Shown here: positions 8,524 through 17,113 of the stretch, in pieces | Position numbering within the stretch: the stretch's first letter is position 1 | Layout of the letters: each line of letters starts with the position of its first letter | Assembly (NCBI GenBank): GCA_900546345.1 | Contig: URCI01000008.1 | Coordinates: 1 to 64,000, forward strand | Direction: 5' to 3' | Length of the DNA stretch: 64,000 nucleotides | DNA from: an uncultured Prevotella sp. | GTDB lineage: Bacteria; Bacteroidota; Bacteroidia; Bacteroidales; Bacteroidaceae | Notes under the pieces: model-generated | Told to the model about the DNA's origin: nothing | Database searches by the model: none | What the model saw: only the letters and a program-made list of their open reading frames with translations | Program-made: the position numbers and the translations under genes

Positions 8524-9540
8524 ATGATTAGAAAAGTTCAATACGAAAGCCAGGAGCGTCGTGAGGCACAGGTCAACGCTGCCCTCCAGGCCAATGGCAT
8601 CAAGAACCTCGAAGAGGCAAACGAAATTTGCGACAAGCTGGGCATCGATCCTTATCAGATTTGCGAGGACACACAGCGTATCTGCTTTGAAAATGCAAAG
8701 TGGGCCTACGTTGCCGGTGCTGCTATCGCCATCAAGAAGGGCTGCAAGAGCGCCGCTGAGTGTGCTGAGGCTATCGGCATCGGTCTGCAGGCTTTCTGCA
8801 TTCCCGGAAGTGTGGCCGATGACCGTAAGGTAGGTCTGGGCCATGGTAACTTGGCAGCCCGTCTGCTCCGTGAAGAGACTGAGTGCTTTGCCTTCTTGGC
8901 TGGCCACGAGTCTTTCGCTGCCGCTGAGGGTGCTATCAAGATCGCTGAGATGGCAAACAAAGTACGTAAAAAACCGTTGCGCGTGATCCTGAACGGTCTG
9001 GGCAAAGACGCCGCACAGATCATCAGCCGTGTCAATGGCTTCACATACGTCAAGACGAAGTTCGATTACTATACCAGCAAGCTCAACATTGTCGAGGAGA
9101 TTCCTTACGGCAACAACCCTGCTCGTCTGAAGGTAAAGTGCTATGGCGCTGACGATGTCCGCGAGGGCGTCGCTATCCTGTGGCATGAGAATGTGGATGT
9201 CTCCATCACTGGTAACTCCACTAACCCCACTCGCTTCCAGCATCCCGTTGCCGGCACCTATAAGAAGGAGCGCATTGCTGCTGGCAAGCCTTACTTCTCT
9301 GTTGCTTCCGGTGGTGGTACGGGTCGTACGCTGCACCCGGACAACATGGCAGCAGGTCCTGCTTCTTACGGTATGACCGATACCATGGGCCGTATGCACA
9401 GCGACGCTCAGTTCGCAGGTTCTTCCTCTGTCCCCGCTCACGTGGAGATGATGGGTTACCTGGGCATGGGCAACAACCCAATGGTGGGTGCAACAGTTGC
9501 CGTAGCTGTCCAGACCGACCTGCTTCTGAATAAGAAGTAA
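8524..9540 (+). CDS. GGGtGRT family protein
   Basis: This 338-aa protein carries the family-naming motif (ASGGGTGRTLHPDN in the C-terminal third). The N-terminal half is helical and alanine-rich with several cysteines (ICDKLGIDPYQICEDTQRIC). It is predicted soluble and cytoplasmic, with unknown function. It follows the NifU-like gene by 14 bp and, unusually for this genome, a strong GGAGG ribosome-binding site precedes the ATG. Codon use is strongly biased towards GC-ending codons, suggesting high expression. Confidence 0.85.
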   Translation: MIRKVQYESQERREAQVNAALQANGIKNLEEANEICDKLGIDPYQICEDTQRICFENAKWAYVAGAAIAIKKGCKSAAECAEAIGIGLQAFCIPGSVADDRKVGLGHGNLAARLLREETECFAFLAGHESFAAAEGAIKIAEMANKVRKKPLRVILNGLGKDAAQIISRVNGFTYVKTKFDYYTSKLNIVEEIPYGNNPARLKVKCYGADDVREGVAILWHENVDVSITGNSTNPTRFQHPVAGTYKKERIAAGKPYFSVASGGGTGRTLHPDNMAAGPASYGMTDTMGRMHSDAQFAGSSSVPAHVEMMGYLGMGNNPMVGATVAVAVQTDLLLNKK

Positions 9541-9592
9541 TCGTTTACAGGCTCTTCCGTTTTTAACGGGACAGCCATCCAAACTACCCTAT

Positions 9593-9630
9593 AAGTCCTA
9601 TCTTGGAATTTTCTGAGATAGGACTTCTTT
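9593..9630 (+). terminator. Terminator after the NifU-like/GGGtGRT operon
   Basis: An 11-bp perfect stem AAGTCCTATCT / AGATAGGACTT with a 12-nt loop is followed by CTTTAT, 53 nt past the stop codon. The T tract is weak. Confidence 0.65.
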
Positions 9631-9693
9631 ATAAAAGAAACTTTATTTATCGAAAAATCACTTAATATTCTTGCCAGTTTCAAATAATATTCT

Positions 9694-9701
9694 TACCTTT
9701 G
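9694..9701 (+). promoter_or_regulatory. -7 box upstream of first sigma-factor gene
   Basis: TACCTTTG matches the -7 consensus. The -33 position shows only TTGC (9671-9674, 19-bp spacer). The transcript would have a leader of about 95 nt before the ATG at 9804. Confidence 0.5.
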
Positions 9702-9803
9702 TACGCTACTTGGATATACATTAAAGATCCCTAAAAAGACTCTTTTTTCGTATTTTGTCCATCAAGGTATTAGTTTGTTTATTCAAAGGTCAAATATAAC
9801 ATC

Positions 9804-10676
9804 ATGCGTCAACTTAAGATTCAAAAAAGCATCACCAACCGTTCCAGTGAAGCATTGGACAAATACTTGGTAGAGATTGGTCGTGTCCCAATGATTTCCG
9901 TAGATGAAGAGATTGAGCTTGCTCAGGCCATTCGTCGCGGAGGACGTGAAGGAGAACGTGCTAAGGACAAATTGGTGAAAGCCAATCTGCGCTTTGTCGT
10001 TTCTGTTGCCAAACAATATCAGCACCAAGGTTTGGGCCTCACAGACTTGATCGATGAGGGCAACATCGGATTGGTGAAAGCCGCTGAAAAGTTTGACGAG
10101 ACTCGTGGCTTCAAGTTCATCTCCTATGCAGTGTGGTGGATTCGCCAGAGCATCCTGCAGGCCATCGCCGAGCAAAGCCGTATCGTGCGCCTGCCGCTCA
10201 ACCAGGTAGGTGCGCTGTCAAAAATCAACTCCGAGATTTCAAAGTTTGAGCAGAAAAACCAGCGCCGACCATCCGTGCAGGAGCTGTCCAATCTGACCAA
10301 CATCGAGGAGGCGAAGATCGACCAGACCATCAAGGCCGACAACCACCACATGAGTATCGACGCTCCTTTCCAGGAGGACGATGACAACAGTATGGCTGAC
10401 GTGCTTGCTTCCGGCGATGACAGCCGCGCCGACAAGCAGGTCGACTATGAGAGCATGGCTAAAGAGCTCGATGTGGTGCTCCGCAATGTGCTCAAAGACC
10501 GCGAGATCACCATCGTGCGCGAGTGCTTCGGCATCGGTTGCCATGAAAAAGGATTGGAAGAGATTGGCGATCAGCTAGGACTCACCCGCGAGCGTGTTCG
10601 CCAGATCCGCGAGAAGAGTATTGTCAAGTTGCGTGAAAGTGGCTATGCCAAACTCCTTATTAAATACTTAGGCTAA
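9804..10676 (+). CDS. RpoD/SigA-type sigma-70 factor, copy 1
   Basis: This 290-aa sigma-70 factor has regions 1.2, 2, 3 and 4: SSEALDKYLVEIGRVPMIS (1.2), the region 2 core FISYAVWWIRQSILQA, region 3 after VRLPLNQVGALSKIN, and the region 4.2 helix LTRERVRQIREKS. It lacks the long region 1.1 of proteobacterial RpoD, as usual in Bacteroidota. A second gene of the same type lies at 46805. Both carry the insert GGREGERAKDKL in region 1.2/2, which the typical Bacteroides primary factor lacks as I remember it, so one or both may be group 2 paralogs. Confidence 0.9.
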   Translation: MRQLKIQKSITNRSSEALDKYLVEIGRVPMISVDEEIELAQAIRRGGREGERAKDKLVKANLRFVVSVAKQYQHQGLGLTDLIDEGNIGLVKAAEKFDETRGFKFISYAVWWIRQSILQAIAEQSRIVRLPLNQVGALSKINSEISKFEQKNQRRPSVQELSNLTNIEEAKIDQTIKADNHHMSIDAPFQEDDDNSMADVLASGDDSRADKQVDYESMAKELDVVLRNVLKDREITIVRECFGIGCHEKGLEEIGDQLGLTRERVRQIREKSIVKLRESGYAKLLIKYLG

Positions 10677-10788
10677 AACCACTTCGTGAGGGAAAGTGGT
10701 TCAAGAAGAGGGCAGTGTTGACGTTTACGGCGGCACTGCACTTTTCGTTTTTAGCCCTGACTTGTCAGTTTCAATAAAATCACAGTAT

Positions 10789-11178
10789 ATGAAGGAAAGT
10801 CATTCTGTCATTTTATGTTTAGGTTCCAATATCCATCAACAGGAAAATATGCGGCACGCACAACAACTGCTGCGCGCGGAATATACTTCCATTACCTTCA
10901 CGCCTTCGATCTGGACGGAACCGATCGGTGTCGTGTCCCCACCCTATCTTAACTGCATGGCGGAGATAAAGACGAAAGACGATCTGACAATCCTTCACGA
11001 AAAGACCAAAAACATTGAGCGCCTGATGCACTCCAGCGCCAAAGAGCGAAAAGACAACATCGTCAGGATTGACATCGACATCATGCGCTATGACAATCAC
11101 ATTTACCATGAAAAGGATTGGAGCCGCGATTATGTGAAACAACTGGCGGTTATCCTCCATAACACACTTCATCTTTAA
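10789..11178 (+). CDS. folK: 2-amino-4-hydroxy-6-hydroxymethyldihydropteridine pyrophosphokinase
   Basis: A 129-aa HPPK of the folate pathway, transferring pyrophosphate from ATP to the pterin. The N-terminal strand ILCLGSNIHQQ, the loop TEPIGVVSPPYLNCMAEI and the catalytic-region VRIDIDIMRYD (the paired-Asp motif binding Mg2+) are present. It is shorter than the usual 150-160 aa, and the EGR-type motif is not evident, so it is a divergent or minimal form. The start at 10789 (MKESHSVIL) is chosen over an in-frame start at 10696, whose extra residues are not family-like. Confidence 0.82.
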   Translation: MKESHSVILCLGSNIHQQENMRHAQQLLRAEYTSITFTPSIWTEPIGVVSPPYLNCMAEIKTKDDLTILHEKTKNIERLMHSSAKERKDNIVRIDIDIMRYDNHIYHEKDWSRDYVKQLAVILHNTLHL

Positions 11179-11195
11179 CACAACGATTCATCAAT

Positions 11196-12761
11196 ATGAT
11201 TCAAGAATATCAATTACGCATACAACCCCAAATTGCTTACAACGAGCAGAACCTCACCTCGTATATTGCTAAAGAGAAAGGTCTCGATGCCAGAACGATC
11301 AACCGCGTCAGAATATTACGGCGAAGCATCGACGCACGGCAAAGACAGGTGATGGTCAACCTCAAGGTCAGAGTATATATCAACGAGTTGCCTCAAGACG
11401 ACGAATATCAAAAGACAGAGTACCCCGACGTTTCTCAGGCTCCGCAAGTGATTATTGTGGGTGCCGGTCCCGGTGGTCTTTTCGGTGCCCTTCACTTGAT
11501 AGAACTGGGCTATCGTCCTGTGATTGTTGAGCGTGGCAAGGATGTCAGAGAGCGCAAAAAAGACATGGCCGCCATCTCACGCAACCAGTGTGTGGATCCC
11601 GAAAGTAACTATTGCTTTGGAGAAGGTGGTGCGGGAGCTTATTCCGACGGCAAGCTCTACACACGCAGCAAGAAGCGCGGCAGCGTAGAGAAGATTCTCA
11701 ACGTCTTCTGTCAGCATGGTGCCTCCACTTCGATTCTCTGTGACGCGCATCCACATATCGGTACCGACAAGCTACCACGTGTCATTGAGAACATGCGCAA
11801 ACAGATTTTGCAGTCGGGCGGACAGGTGTACTTCAATACGAAGATGACAGAGCTCATCATCGAGAATGAGCGTGTCGTGGGTATCCGCGCAGTGAATCAT
11901 GTCGACAAGAGAGAAATAGAGTTGCATGGTCCGGTCATTTTGGCAACAGGCCACAGTGCACGCGATGTCTATCGTTATCTCAATGATCAGCATATCGAGA
12001 TTGCTGCAAAAGGCATTGCTGTGGGTGTGAGATTGGAGCATCCGGCTGAGTTGATCGATCAGATACAATACCACAGTCGCAACGGCCGCGGCAAGTATCT
12101 GCCCGCTGCGGAATATTCTTTTGTCACGCAGGTAGAAGGTCGCGGCGTCTACTCCTTCTGTATGTGTCCAGGCGGCTTCATCATCCCTGCAGCCACAGGG
12201 CCCGAGCAGATCGTTGTCAACGGCATGTCGCCGAGCAACCGCGGCACACGCTGGTCCAACAGCGGCATGGTCGTGGAGGTACATCCCGAAGACATCGACG
12301 CCGCGGACTCTCCGCTATGCATGATGCACTTTCAGGAACGGTTAGAGAAGGACTGTTGGCAACAGGGCAACAGAAAACAGACCGCTCCCGCCCAACGCAT
12401 GGCCGACTTCGTCAATGGTCACCTAAGCTATGACCTGCCCGACAGCAGTTATGCACCCGGCCTGGTCAGTAGCCCACTCCATTTCTGGATGCCGCCGTTC
12501 ATTGCCCACCGGCTGCAAGAGGGCTTCAAAGTCTTTGGCCGTCAACGCCACGGCTTCCTGACCAACGAAGCCACGCTGATCGCCACAGAGACGCGCACGT
12601 CCAGTCCTGTCCGTATTCTCCGCGACGACCTCACGCTTCAGCACATCCGCATCCATGGTCTCTTCCCCTGCGGAGAAGGCGCCGGCTATGCCGGTGGCAT
12701 CGTCTCCGCCGCTATTGATGGCGAGCGCTGCGCAGAGATGGCTGCACAATACCTGCAATAA
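11196..12761 (+). CDS. FAD-dependent dehydrogenase (NAD(P)/FAD oxidoreductase)
   Basis: This 521-aa flavoprotein has an N-terminal region of about 85 residues followed by the dinucleotide motif VGAGPGGLFGALHL near residue 89, then the family-typical NYCFGEGGAGAYSDGKLYT segment and a C-terminal FAD motif LFPCGEGAGYAGGIVSAA. It belongs to the group of uncharacterised FAD-dependent dehydrogenases seen in many bacteria; the substrate is unknown. It starts 17 bp after folK and is probably co-transcribed. Confidence 0.88.
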   Translation: MIQEYQLRIQPQIAYNEQNLTSYIAKEKGLDARTINRVRILRRSIDARQRQVMVNLKVRVYINELPQDDEYQKTEYPDVSQAPQVIIVGAGPGGLFGALHLIELGYRPVIVERGKDVRERKKDMAAISRNQCVDPESNYCFGEGGAGAYSDGKLYTRSKKRGSVEKILNVFCQHGASTSILCDAHPHIGTDKLPRVIENMRKQILQSGGQVYFNTKMTELIIENERVVGIRAVNHVDKREIELHGPVILATGHSARDVYRYLNDQHIEIAAKGIAVGVRLEHPAELIDQIQYHSRNGRGKYLPAAEYSFVTQVEGRGVYSFCMCPGGFIIPAATGPEQIVVNGMSPSNRGTRWSNSGMVVEVHPEDIDAADSPLCMMHFQERLEKDCWQQGNRKQTAPAQRMADFVNGHLSYDLPDSSYAPGLVSSPLHFWMPPFIAHRLQEGFKVFGRQRHGFLTNEATLIATETRTSSPVRILRDDLTLQHIRIHGLFPCGEGAGYAGGIVSAAIDGERCAEMAAQYLQ

Positions 12762-12795
12762 AACCATATTAGAGAGATATGAAAGAGCTTCCAAA

Positions 12796-12831
12796 ATAAG
12801 ATTTTATCTCATGATATAAAATGTATCTTAT
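12796..12831. other. Inverted repeat in intergenic region
   Basis: ATAAGAT (12796-12802) and ATCTTAT (12825-12831) enclose a second dyad (ATTTTAT / ATATAAAAT). The AT-rich hairpin lies 35 nt past the flavoprotein stop and just before the stronger terminator at 12857. Its role is unclear. Confidence 0.4.
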
Positions 12832-12856
12832 AAAAAAGGGGGCATCTTTCTATTAG

Positions 12857-12888
12857 AAAAGGCCGACACACATGTGCCGGCCTTTTTT
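12857..12888. terminator. Bidirectional terminator between convergent genes
   Basis: A stem AAAAGGCCGACACA / TGTGCCGGCCTTTT (one mismatch) has A and T runs on its two sides. It separates the plus-strand flavoprotein gene from the minus-strand TPR gene ending at 12947. Confidence 0.8.
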
Positions 12889-12946
12889 ATGTTTATCAGG
12901 ATGCTCTCTTCTCAACTCAAGAAGAGCGCATCTGAAACAAAATTGT

Positions 12947-14179
12947 TTACTTCAACATTCCCTCCAACTCTTTTGTCTTAGCATCATTAGCGCCATAGAC
13001 AGAGTAGTAGCACTGATACAGAGGATAAGCCCAGTTGGCTTTCTCACGGTTAGGATCCAGTTCCTTAGCCTTGTCAAGATAGCCCATAGACTCCTTGTAG
13101 AGAGAGAGTTGCTGTGCACGGTCTGCGTTGATAGCAGCAGCCATAGCATTCATGGAGAATCCTAAATAGGTGTAGACAACAGGATTGGTCTGGTCGATTG
13201 AGACAGCTTTCTTGAAAGCCTCCACACAGCCTTTCCAGTCAGGATTAGCCGCCGTGGTGTTGCGATTCATCAGTGCCTGTCCTTTCAGAGCCCATGCAGT
13301 GAAGTCGTTAGGATTCTTGGCAATCTTGGCCTCAACAAGAGCGTCGAACTCCTTTGTCATGCCCATGAGGCTGTAGAAGTTGCTGAGTTGTCCGAAGATC
13401 ATCTCATTGTCAGGCTCCTTCTCATACATAGCAGCCAGTTTCTGAACATAAGCCACCGAGTCAGCCTTAGTCTTCAAGTTACGCTGAGCCATAGCCAGTT
13501 TGAATGCCTGAGCCTGCTTGGCTACGGATGTATCTTGCGTAGCGATATCGGCATACTTCTCTGCAAGATCGTATTTCTTAGCCTGGTTGGCATACTGTGC
13601 AGTGTAGTAAGCCACCTGACCGAGGAACTGCTTCTCCTGCTCCTTTGTAGACTGGAAGAAAGGCAGATTGTCGGTATCGAGGAAGGTGCCCCAGTACTTG
13701 AGCACATTGTCCTGATCATTGAGCTGAGCATAGTAGTTACCTGCGGTGACCAGCTGCATACGGGCATTAGCCACCAACGGAGTCAGCGCACTGGTGAAAC
13801 GAGGCTTTACCTTACCCTTCTCATTGGGCTCAGCGTCATACTTAAAGCACTCCAGAGCATTCTGGGTAGCATCATAAGCTGCCTGATAGAAGCCAAGGGT
13901 GTCATAAGGCTCTACTTTCTGCTTGGTGATCTGAGCCGACATATTAGCAGCCTGGATCGCATTCTCCTTGTCGAACTTCTGCAAAGCCAGACGCGTCAGG
14001 TGGTCATAGGCTTTAGCTTTCTCGCCCGAATTAGCCAACTGTCCGAGGCTGGACTTGACCAGCTCCACGGCCTTGGCATAGTCTTTCTCCTTTGTGATAG
14101 CCTTCAATACGTCGCTATCACCGGCGAACGCAGCCGAGGCGCCCAGCACCAACATGGCTGCAATCATCATTTTCTTCAT
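12947..14179 (-). CDS. Periplasmic TPR-repeat protein downstream of gyrA
   Basis: This 410-aa protein has a signal peptide (MKKMMIAAMLVLGASAAFA) and helical repeats with TPR spacing, clearest in the C-terminal half (FTAWALKGQALMNRN and NPVVYTYLGFSMNAMA segments). It is likely periplasmic or outer-membrane associated. It lies 45 bp downstream of gyrA on the same strand. I cannot assign a function beyond protein-protein interaction. Confidence 0.8.
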   Translation of the reverse strand: MKKMMIAAMLVLGASAAFAGDSDVLKAITKEKDYAKAVELVKSSLGQLANSGEKAKAYDHLTRLALQKFDKENAIQAANMSAQITKQKVEPYDTLGFYQAAYDATQNALECFKYDAEPNEKGKVKPRFTSALTPLVANARMQLVTAGNYYAQLNDQDNVLKYWGTFLDTDNLPFFQSTKEQEKQFLGQVAYYTAQYANQAKKYDLAEKYADIATQDTSVAKQAQAFKLAMAQRNLKTKADSVAYVQKLAAMYEKEPDNEMIFGQLSNFYSLMGMTKEFDALVEAKIAKNPNDFTAWALKGQALMNRNTTAANPDWKGCVEAFKKAVSIDQTNPVVYTYLGFSMNAMAAAINADRAQQLSLYKESMGYLDKAKELDPNREKANWAYPLYQCYYSVYGANDAKTKELEGMLK

Positions 14180-14224
14180 AGACGTTAAGATAAAATTATA
14201 CGGTTGTTATCTTTTGTTTTTCCT

Positions 14225-16858
14225 TTATTCCTGTGTGTCAGGATCGACAGGTGTCGGCACATCATCCGATGGTGTCTCTGTGCTTGGCTGATCTCCTGCT
14301 GTCGACTCCTCGAACTGCTCGTTTTTCTCAAGCATCTTCTGGTGGCTTTCTTCCTCAACAGTAGCCTCCAGCTCAGAGCTCATCACCTTGCAGACGCTGG
14401 CGATGATGTCATTCTTCTTGGCGAGGTTGATCAGACGCACGCCCTGGGTAGCACGACCCATGACACGCACCTCCTTCACGGCCAGGCGGATGACGATGCC
14501 ACTCTTATTGATGATCATCAGATCGTTTTCGTCGGTGACATTCTTGATAGCCACCAGACGGCCCGTCTTCTCGGTGATCGCCATCGTCTTAACGCCCTTG
14601 CCGCCACGGTTGGTCTTGCGGTAGTCTTCCACCATCGACCGTTTGCCATAGCCATTCTCGCTGACGACCATCACTGTCTCGGTCTCGGCGTCGTTGACGA
14701 CCACCATACCGACCACAGCGTCATCGCCCTCGTCCAGACGCATACCACGCACACCGGTAGACACACGGCCCATGCAGCGCACGTCGTTTTCGTCGAAGCG
14801 CACAGCCTTGCCATTGCGGTCGGCCATGATCAATTCGTTATGACCGTTGGTCAGGCGCACGTCGACCACCTCATCCCCATCGAGGATGTTGATAGCCTGC
14901 ACACCATTGGCACGCGGACGGGAGTATTCCTTGAGTGACGTCTTCTTCACGATACCATTCTTTGTCGCAAAGACGACATAGTGGCTGTTGACAAAGTCCT
15001 CATCCTCAAGACCACGTCCACGCAGACGCAAGGACACGTTCACGGCATCATCGGGATCGATGTTGAGCAGGTTCTGGATGGCACGTCCCTTAGAAGTCTT
15101 GTCGCCCTCCGGAATGTCATAGCAGTGGAGCCAGTAGCAGCGGCCCTTCTTGGTGAAGAACAGCATCGTCTGGTGCATGGTGGCGGGATAGATATACTCC
15201 GTGAAGTCCTTCTCACGCGTGTGCGCACCCTTAGAACCGACACCACCACGTGCCTGCTCACGGAAGTCACTCAGCGGCGTGCGCTTGATATATCCGAGAT
15301 GGCTGACGGTGATGACGACAGGATCATTGGGATAGAAGTCCTCAGCATTGAACTCATGCTCATCAGGGATGATCTGCGTACGGCGGTCATCACCATATTT
15401 CTCCTTGACCTCGTTGAGATCGTCTTTCATCACTTTCTTGCAAAGTTCGGGATCATCGAGAATCGACTGTAAATAGGTGATCTGCTTCTCCAGTTCCTCA
15501 TACTCAGCATGCAATTGGTCCATTCTCAGTCCGGTGAGCTGTGAGAGACGCATATCGACAATAGCCTTGCTCTGGAGATTGTCGAGGTTGAAACGTTTCT
15601 CAAGGTTGGTCTGAGCCTCAGCCGGCGTCTTGCTGCCCCGGATGATATGCACAACCTCGTCGATATTGTCGCAGGCGATGATCAGTCCTTCAAGGATATG
15701 AGCACGTTCCTTGGCCTTGTTCAAGTCGAACTGAGTACGGCGGATGGTCACCTCATGCCGGTGCTCCACGAAATAGCGGATGCACTCTTTCAGAGAGAGC
15801 AACTTCGGACGCAGCTGCAGATGATCGTGCTTGCTCGGCACCAACGCAATGCAGTTCACGGCGAAAGAGCTCTGCAGCGCCGTCATCTTGAAGAGTTTGT
15901 TGAGGATGACCTTGGCGTTGGCGTCTTTCTTCACGTCAACAACGATGCGCATGCCCTGGCGGCCGGTCTCATCATTGACATTGGAGATGCCCTCAAGCTT
16001 GCCTTCCTTGACCAGGTCAGCGATGTACTCGATGAGCTGCTGCTTGTTGACACCATAAGGGATCTCAGTGACGACGATGCGATCGTGGCTGTCATCGCTC
16101 TCGATCTCGGCCTTGGCCCGCATGATGATGCGTCCCTTGCCTGTCTCATAAGCCTCCTTGACGCCCTTCAATCCATAGATGTAGGCGCCTGTGGGGAAGT
16201 CTGGAGCCGGGATATACTTCATCAACCCTTCCGTGTCGATGTCGGGATTGTCGATATAAGCGCAGCAGCCGTTGATGACCTCGCTCAGGTTGTGAGTAGG
16301 GATATTGGTCGCCATACCCACGGCAATACCGTTACCGCCGTTGACCAGCAGATTGGGCACCTTGGTAGGCATCACAGAGGGCTCTTGCAGTGTGTCATCG
16401 AAGTTGTTGACCATATCGACGGTATTCTTGTCGATATCGTCCATGATGTGCTCGCCCATTTTGGAGAGGCGGCACTCGGTATAACGCATGGCAGCCGGAG
16501 AGTCGCCGTCGACACTACCGAAGTTACCTTGTCCGTCAACAAGTGGATAGCGCATGTTCCAGTCCTGGCCCATACGCACGAGGGCACCGTAGACAGAGCT
16601 GTCGCCGTGAGGATGGTACTTACCCAGCACCTCACCAACGACACGCGCACATTTCTTGTAAGGTTTATCACTAGTGTTACCCAATCCCAGCATACCATAG
16701 AGGATGCGCCGGTGCACCGGCTTAAATCCGTCTCTGACATCTGGAAGGGCACGGGCCACGATCACCGACATAGAATAATCAATATAAGAGGATTTCATCT
16801 CCTCTTCTATATTGATCTTCATGATGCGGTCCTGGTCAATTGTCCGATTCTCGTCCAT
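14225..16858 (-). CDS. gyrA: DNA gyrase subunit A
   Basis: This 877-aa type IIA topoisomerase subunit introduces negative supercoils together with GyrB. The N-terminal domain has the family start IDYSMSVIVARALPDVRDG, the quinolone region KYHPHGDSSVYG (Ser87 at the position of E. coli Ser83, the sensitive-type residue) and the catalytic tyrosine in MRYTECRLS (Tyr126). The C-terminal beta-pinwheel has repeated blades and a GyrA-box-like QARGGVGSKG. The end is an acidic low-complexity tail. The promoter lies 78-108 bp upstream. Confidence 0.96.
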   Translation of the reverse strand: MDENRTIDQDRIMKINIEEEMKSSYIDYSMSVIVARALPDVRDGFKPVHRRILYGMLGLGNTSDKPYKKCARVVGEVLGKYHPHGDSSVYGALVRMGQDWNMRYPLVDGQGNFGSVDGDSPAAMRYTECRLSKMGEHIMDDIDKNTVDMVNNFDDTLQEPSVMPTKVPNLLVNGGNGIAVGMATNIPTHNLSEVINGCCAYIDNPDIDTEGLMKYIPAPDFPTGAYIYGLKGVKEAYETGKGRIIMRAKAEIESDDSHDRIVVTEIPYGVNKQQLIEYIADLVKEGKLEGISNVNDETGRQGMRIVVDVKKDANAKVILNKLFKMTALQSSFAVNCIALVPSKHDHLQLRPKLLSLKECIRYFVEHRHEVTIRRTQFDLNKAKERAHILEGLIIACDNIDEVVHIIRGSKTPAEAQTNLEKRFNLDNLQSKAIVDMRLSQLTGLRMDQLHAEYEELEKQITYLQSILDDPELCKKVMKDDLNEVKEKYGDDRRTQIIPDEHEFNAEDFYPNDPVVITVSHLGYIKRTPLSDFREQARGGVGSKGAHTREKDFTEYIYPATMHQTMLFFTKKGRCYWLHCYDIPEGDKTSKGRAIQNLLNIDPDDAVNVSLRLRGRGLEDEDFVNSHYVVFATKNGIVKKTSLKEYSRPRANGVQAINILDGDEVVDVRLTNGHNELIMADRNGKAVRFDENDVRCMGRVSTGVRGMRLDEGDDAVVGMVVVNDAETETVMVVSENGYGKRSMVEDYRKTNRGGKGVKTMAITEKTGRLVAIKNVTDENDLMIINKSGIVIRLAVKEVRVMGRATQGVRLINLAKKNDIIASVCKVMSSELEATVEEESHQKMLEKNEQFEESTAGDQPSTETPSDDVPTPVDPDTQE

Positions 16859-16935
16859 GTTATCTTTTTGTTGTTTAAATTCCGTTTAACGGCCTTTATT
16901 TGCGTTCTAAGCCGTTTGGATGATTTTTCAAGGTG

Positions 16936-16966
16936 TAAAGTTACAAGTTTTTTCCCATACTACAAA
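16936..16966 (-). promoter_or_regulatory. Promoter of gyrA
   Basis: On the minus strand TTTG (16963-16966), a 19-bp spacer and TAACTTTA (16936-16943, one change from consensus) lie about 78 bp before the ATG. The rest of the 255-bp gap to the plus-strand gene at 17114 shows only an AAGGAG-like site just before that gene. Confidence 0.6.
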
Positions 16967-17113
16967 ACATTCAAACGGAAAATAAAGCATGTTTTTCAAG
17001 GGGTGTATGACTTTTGTGCATGAGCGGGGCAATCAGCATGCCACATTGAGGCATCTGTCACGATAAAGGAAAAGACAGAAGGCCGGTCACAATAATATAA
17101 TAAGGAGTACGTT

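Noticed and set aside
8449..9582. 377-aa open frame on the minus strand
   Set aside because: Antisense to the GGGtGRT gene, which has strong codon bias, family motifs and a ribosome-binding site.
15647..17023. 458-aa open frame on the plus strand
   Set aside because: Antisense to gyrA; its length reflects codon bias of the real gene.
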